Below are positions 59,901-64,000 of a stretch of DNA of 64,000 nucleotides, piece by piece. This stretch comes from Halichondria panicea (taxonomy: Eukaryota; Porifera; Demospongiae; Suberitida; Halichondriidae). The DNA lies in assembly GCF_963675165.1 (NCBI RefSeq), contig NC_087379.1:4171442-4235441 (forward strand), read 5' to 3'. How positions within the stretch are numbered: position 1 is the stretch's first letter; every line of letters starts with the position of its first letter. A model generated the notes under the pieces. It was not told the origin of the DNA. It worked only from the letters and a program-made list of their open reading frames with translations, and did no database searches. Position numbers and translations under genes: made by a program.

Positions 59901-61593
59901 TAACAACTGTATTTTGTGCTGGATGGCCTTGGAGTAATCATCAGTTTTTAATACCGTTGTGGGAGGCACAAAATGTATTTAACAAAATGCTCAGGAGAAC
60001 ACTCACCCACCTAGTGTAATTGGCACACGACAGGCCACTTGTTCTCTTTCCCTAGTAGCCCAGAATTGAGGTAACAACTGTAATGATTGCATCCCAGCTG
60101 AATAAAGGATGATCAATTATCGGATATGAGAATGATCGTGACTTTAGAAGGCCACGAACGATCAGATCAGAGAAAACACTGCTTTTGTCGCCTTTCGAAA
60201 ATCGCCTACTTATAGGTAGGGTATTTGTGTTCGCTCAAACAGCTCATTTTTGTCCTACCACACACACACACAGCTAAAAGCCAACAGACACACCAATCAC
60301 TCGCTCTTGCACATGCGCGCATTCATGAGATTATAAGCAATCCAATCAGACACAAGCTACATGTGAATCAATATGTTTCGTGTTGTTGAGCAACTATTAT
60401 TGAATTAATCAACTAATTAAGAACAGGTGACACCCAGATTTCACAGCCAATCAGTCACAGATTACTGTAGCTATGCCAGCAATTACACAGAGTACATACC
60501 ACTATAGCAATAATATGTGTGTACTGCATGGTCAGCCACTCTTAAAACCTTTACTGATTGCTATACTTCTTTTTGGGAACCAAGAGATTAGTTAAAGAGC
60601 ACCATGGCTGCGGTAATAGGATGCATTTTTCTATGACACGCAATTAACTAGAAGTACCTCGTATTTGAGTGTTTGATTCCAAGTGCATCACATCTCAATG
60701 CAATCTGCACAATAATGTATTTTGAGTGAATGTTTTACCATTGCCCCTGATAGAAGCTATGTACGTGCTGTGCTGGTAGGCTATGACGCCAACCTGATTT
60801 TAAGTTGTGACTAGTGTAGCCTCTCCCTGGCCTGTGTTTACACATGCCAGTCTGTGTGTCAGGATTCAACCTTTTAAGATACTAACTAAGCCACAACACC
60901 CGCCCTATATGGTTGTACTTAGACACAGCCCTAAATGCACATGTTAACTATAGTCATGTACGTATAGGTATGTGTTCACAGCTACAAGTACAGCCGTTAG
61001 CTGATCTTCATCTGTAATGTTAGCACTGTAATAACAGTCATATCTATACTCATTGGCAAACAAAGACATACTACATGTTATGAAGATAGGTTGGTTCTCT
61101 TTACATATCTTCCTTTGTTGTACACTGCTCGAGTGTCCACCTTAACAGTTCAGTGTGGAACCTGACTGGGGCTGATTAGGTGGGTGGTATGTGACTATGA
61201 ATGACACTGTGTACGGTAACCAAGCACCTCTTGTCTTCCTCTTTCCTATACACTTGTTTTTAAAAACATCTAGTGTTCAATGGCTAGGTATTTGACACCA
61301 AGTGTTCAACTCACGGTCACTGTTGACTGTGATTGTCTACTATGTCCTTGCTTTGTAAAGGCAGGTTGTATGACATTGCCTTTTAATGAAATACTTCGAG
61401 TGCATGTAGTGGACTTACAACTCATACATTGTATTCTTAAGTAATTGTCCAATTCCTTATAGACTATCGTTCGGCCAATGTTGACAACGAAGCTAAGACG
61501 AAGAAAGCATCTGCCAGGAAGCGTTACAACCAACTGCTAAAAGACAAGTCACCCAAACTCTATGATAAACCCCCTCACCTCAGGCAGTCATAA
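53927..61593 (+). CDS. OXA1L: Mitochondrial inner-membrane insertase OXA1L
   Basis: Inserts proteins made in the matrix into the inner mitochondrial membrane (YidC/Oxa1/Alb3 family). Four coding exons join in frame: 53927-54913, 55478-55582, 55761-55929, 61463-61593 (463 residues). The first 120 residues are rich in Arg, Lys, Ser and Thr with almost no acids, as in an import presequence. Membrane segments lie at about 172-180/189-212, 268-285, 312-329 and in exons 2-3 (AFTILLIPITAQFPT, GLFMYWLPSSIYSIAQILLL). The conserved arginine is in TIILRTALLPIA. A basic tail (KKASARKRYNQLLKDKSPK) fits the ribosome-binding C-terminus. An AATAAA is at 61679. Intron 3 is 5.5 kb, far longer than the others, and hosts an antisense gene. 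M18 is an alternative start. Confidence 0.95.
54914..55477. other. OXA1L intron 1
   Basis: Contains a possible eroded repeat end (GTGGAATCTCTATACAACGG near 55034 and a GGTGTCCGTAG tract near 55100). No gene. Confidence 0.4.
55930..57900. other. OXA1L intron 3, first part
   Basis: No supported ORF. A short hairpin occurs at about 57427-57463 (GGATATCCCGTCTGGG facing CCCAGACAGGATATCC). Confidence 0.4.
57923..58984 (-). CDS. Seven-transmembrane protein nested in OXA1L intron, PRRT3/4-like
   Basis: A 353-residue intronless ORF with seven hydrophobic segments at about 41-66, 76-98, 108-143, 158-179, 184-210, 264-295 and 309-333. The N-terminus (1-40) is acidic with one NFT glycosylation site at 29. 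The longest loop (211-263) is strongly basic and follows segment 5, which suits an intracellular third loop. LWLALDPFG after segment 2 recalls the transmembrane part of PRRT3/PRRT4-type proteins; I propose that relation only tentatively. No DRY or NPxxY motif of rhodopsin-class receptors is present. Whether it binds G proteins is unknown. It lies antisense inside OXA1L intron 3, so the two transcripts overlap. Confidence 0.65.
   Translation of the reverse strand: MLTSCEEYKDIFLEDLEPYQILALTAPQNFTVWTERDLAWNVIFYVYSAAMAVAFLGLGVVSTLLLFKKDCVRLQSKIFVTVYTCIAILSFSRALWLALDPFGLVGFIATSFPGWFIISISIEALGFPSLNASYTLMIVALLKINTKPGEPWHHQWKIIFPVVFVIYMIVIVAEVIALTVPYQGVISILICECLFAVGGIVACVLFLFAGNRLLRKLNRSETKSMRISDASAPPLEHASTERKRTFANKELQRRQAKTKRTKIKIVTITYATVVFSILYSLITAGRAVLTAYLLFGSCLGYQGQQGPSSAWLVLEISQRVTEVVLALILLYSITDITVVKTIICLRRQQTIDP
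59000..61462. other. OXA1L intron 3, last part
   Basis: Upstream region of the nested seven-transmembrane gene followed by unassigned sequence. CA-rich simple repeat near 60258-60272. No supported exon. Confidence 0.4.
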
Positions 61594-62417
61594 CTATGTG
61601 TTTGTACGAAGCTCATTTTGTGATTAGCTCAGTCAGTGGATTAGTGTCAAGTTGCTGTACCTTGTTTGTTCTTGTAAGAATAAAAATGTCTATTTCCTTC
61701 ACTTTCAATGCTACTACACAACATGCTGTATTTTGTGTATCGGTATAATTGAGCTGTTATGTATTATGCACATGTATTCGTTGGTGCTCCCAAAGCATGT
61801 ATTACATCCACAGACATTCAAGACGAGTGAATGCTCAACATTATTTTACACAACCATAGATACAGCCACTAACCAACTCATTGTATTGTTTGCTGCTGTA
61901 TTGCAAATCTCTATTTATTTGTCATTAATGTATTATTGCTGCAGTTGGAAATAATATTGTGTTAATTGCACTCATTAAAAGAAAACCTATAAGCAGTGCT
62001 TCTTTGAAGTAGTGGTGTGCTATTACTGTGCATTGAAAATGCTGTATTGAATATTCCTGGCAACTTGGCTCCAGTCTTCTAAATTACATGATGGAATGTG
62101 TGATGCCTTAGGTCATATGGTTTCTATTGGTCAGTTCATTAGTGTGTGGTAGAATGGAATGCCAAATATGGAGTATGGTCTTACAGTTTAGTACATGGGC
62201 ATTGTGTGGACTAGCAACTGTTCAGTATAATTATACAATGTTGTCAAAACATTAATGGCTCAGAGTAGTCACCAGTGTATAGAACAACATCCTGTATTGA
62301 TTTAGTTGTCAGTGTTTCTAGCCTCTAAAAATGCTGCTATTGCAGTGCTCTCAAGTTAACAGTGACTTTTGGACTATTTGCTATACAGAAGTCTTAGTGA
62401 GATAATTTTGTGAGATA
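61594..62417. other. Intergenic, OXA1L 3' end to FJX1-like gene
   Basis: Holds the OXA1L 3' untranslated region with AATAAA at 61679 and then about 700 bases of upstream sequence for the next gene. A weak TTAGCTCAGTCAGTGG match to a tRNA D arm at 61623 is too short to be meaningful. Confidence 0.5.
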
Positions 62418-63500
62418 ATGAGCTCAAATTTAAAGCTCTTCGGAATCCTTGAAGCAATGCTACTGGTTGCTCTTGTCTCTCTGAGTGACTACAGTGCAGT
62501 GATTTGCAGTGAAATTTCTAAAGAAGACAGACAAGCTGTGTTTTGGGACAAAAACATTGATGATGAGCTCTCTCAGCGACATGTCTTCACGAGTAATGAG
62601 TGGAATATTCTTAAGAAGAAGGCTCAAACACAGAATGTTGTCAAACTGGAGAGAGGGTGTGGGAGACCTAAAAACATGCTGGCAGTTCTAGAGGATGGCA
62701 GCAAAGTTTGTTGCAGATACAGAGAGCACCAAATGAAAGAGCTGAGAGGAGAAATATACTCGTATTTCTTCAACAGACTCCTCAATTTGTGGAATGCACC
62801 TCCAAGTGTTTTGGTTCTAGTTGAGTTCTCCAGTGAACAATGGAAACAGGTTGCTAAACAAGCACAGGATATCGGGTGGAAAGATAAATCACACATTGTA
62901 ATGACGTTCTACGTTGATGATATTTCAGATGTATTCTTTCCAACCATACTAAAAGACAGGAGCTTAAATTTGACGATTGAGACTGTTCAGAAGGCATCAC
63001 TTTCTCGGAAGGAAATATTTCAACTTGCACAGTGGAGTGACTTTATACTCCACGACTTTATAATAGGGCACACAGATAGACTGTTTAACACTCTTTTCAA
63101 TCTCCAGTGGAATTCTAAGATGATGGACATGTCAGTGCATAACCTAAAGCAGACTAGCTCAGGGCAACTTGTACTGTTGGATAATGAATCCGGTTTCTGG
63201 ATGGGTTATTCGCTGCAAGAATGGGATCCAAAGAAGTACGAGTTCCAAGCTCATTTTCTCAATAGGCTATGCTTGTTCAGAGAAAGTACAGTGGAGAGAA
63301 TTAACCATTTCACAACTCTGAATGATAACTCAAACACTGCTGATGAATTTCTGGAACATTTTATCGATAGTCATGATCATTTTTCATTCAGCACACTTCC
63401 AAAACTAACCGAAGCTTTTCGGTACGAATTTGTGATTAGAATATCAACTGTGCTCAATCACATACAGTCTTGCACCAAGAACCAGCACCACAGTCACTAA
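62418..63500 (+). CDS. FJX1: Four-jointed box kinase (FJX1-like)
   Basis: Four-jointed is a Golgi kinase that phosphorylates cadherin repeats of Fat and Dachsous and so tunes planar cell polarity; FJX1 is its vertebrate counterpart. The single-exon ORF has 360 residues. An uncleaved membrane anchor is likely at 8-30. The luminal domain shows GCGRPKNMLAVLEDGSKVCC (80-99), RGEIYSYFFNRLL (110-122), the catalytic-loop-like HTDR (218-221), and LLDNESGF (253-260), where the DNE takes the role of the metal-binding DFG in the FAM20/FJ kinases. LCLFRESTVERI then matches FJX1, with an AKHILHCK-like end at 346-352. Single-exon structure is also that of FJX1. The start is the first ATG before the anchor. 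FAM20-type relatives are the main alternative but fit less well. Confidence 0.87.
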   Translation: MSSNLKLFGILEAMLLVALVSLSDYSAVICSEISKEDRQAVFWDKNIDDELSQRHVFTSNEWNILKKKAQTQNVVKLERGCGRPKNMLAVLEDGSKVCCRYREHQMKELRGEIYSYFFNRLLNLWNAPPSVLVLVEFSSEQWKQVAKQAQDIGWKDKSHIVMTFYVDDISDVFFPTILKDRSLNLTIETVQKASLSRKEIFQLAQWSDFILHDFIIGHTDRLFNTLFNLQWNSKMMDMSVHNLKQTSSGQLVLLDNESGFWMGYSLQEWDPKKYEFQAHFLNRLCLFRESTVERINHFTTLNDNSNTADEFLEHFIDSHDHFSFSTLPKLTEAFRYEFVIRISTVLNHIQSCTKNQHHSH

Positions 63501-63900
63501 TATATGTTCAACCACTTTTGTGTCTTTCAATTTCACTTTTTTATTTGCATTGACCCTTTACCACATCACTTGGCATATCATCAACAGACAAGTTTGTTCC
63601 TCCATGATTTTGCAGGTCGTTAGTGATAATTATACCAGCTGTAACTATAGTGGCCTCTTATCTCCTATAAATGTTCACTGAAGCATGTAAAGGGTCATGC
63701 AATACAGCAAGAGTATGTGAACACTAAATGGAACAAAGATTTTGAGCTAGCTAATGACAGCAGTACATTGTTATTTACACAATGTGTTTCTTCGAAATAA
63801 GGCACCCCACAAGATATGGTACGTAATTAGAGGCACCTTAATTGAAGAAGTGGTGGTAATATCCGATAATAGTTTTTGAAGAAAAAAAAAGCTATAATTA
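63501..63900. other. Intergenic, FJX1-like 3' side
   Basis: Presumed 3' untranslated region, then AT-rich sequence with an A run near 63884. Nothing else supported. Confidence 0.4.
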
Positions 63901-64000
63901 CCGTATAGCGCGAAATTTTTGAGGCACTTAAATTATGGAATGGCTACTAAAAGCATTTCGTTGAATAAACGTCGTAGGTTGACTGCTTACCGGAAGCCAC
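63901..64000. mobile_element. Left end of a CCGTATAGCG element, cut by the window edge
   Basis: CCGTATAGCGCGAAATTTTTG follows a TA at 63899-63900, matching the ends of the family members at 31808 and 48042. The right end lies outside the window. Confidence 0.6.

Noticed and set aside
61617-61640. TTAGCTCAGTCAGTGG match to a tRNA D arm in the OXA1L 3' region
   Set aside because: Only the D-arm-like stretch is present; no anticodon or T arm follows.

Overview
The window is nuclear DNA of an animal, most likely an early-branching metazoan such as a demosponge. Its genes have many short exons with GT-AG introns, often only 50 to 300 bases long. Gene content is animal (four-jointed type Golgi kinase, SPOP-like BTB protein, DHRS7, PXMP4, IBA57, OXA1L, METAP2), and gene-poor stretches are packed with small palindromic transposons. 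The phylum is an inference from gene style; no rRNA or mitochondrial marker is present.

Layout. 1-10,900: no convincing host gene. It holds nested repeats: a segment repeated three times (3284-6600), a piggyBac-like element inside its second copy, palindromic elements with 9-base target duplications, and a 1-kb inverted-repeat element carrying a small ORF rich in SUMO-type motifs. 10,979-17,912 (minus): mitochondrial 3-ketoacyl-CoA thiolase (ACAA2), seven exons. 19,228-24,400 (plus): proline-rich RhoGAP protein, ten coding exons. 24,598-25,260: decayed tRNA-Lys-like units. 25,345-26,799 (minus): peroxisomal membrane protein PXMP4. 27,603-33,063 (plus): methionine aminopeptidase 2, eleven exons. 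33,276-36,368: a transposon nest. 36,483-37,494: SPOP-like BTB gene with a broken or spliced start. 38,120-38,755: 3' stub of a LINE-type retrotransposon. 39,123-41,582: DHRS7-like reductase. 41,744-43,440: hairpin satellite and duplication. 43,440-48,960: gene-poor, with TA-flanked elements. 48,965-53,163 (minus): IBA57. 53,291-53,755: single-exon DUF4442/hotdog protein. 53,927-61,593: OXA1L, whose last intron hosts an antisense seven-transmembrane gene (57,923-58,984). 62,418-63,500: four-jointed/FJX1-like kinase.

Working together. IBA57 (mitochondrial Fe-S assembly) and OXA1L (inner-membrane insertase) lie close together with a hotdog-fold gene between them. IBA57 and the hotdog gene start 127 bases apart on opposite strands and probably share a promoter. 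ACAA2/RhoGAP and PXMP4/METAP2 are also divergent pairs. ACAA2 and PXMP4 belong to mitochondrial fatty-acid oxidation and to peroxisomes respectively; otherwise the genes are unrelated housekeeping or signalling genes.

The most unusual signal is the density of tiny palindromic elements, down to 46 bases, with perfect 9-base target duplications. They fall into several terminal-repeat families and insert into each other, so their relative ages can be read directly from the sequence.
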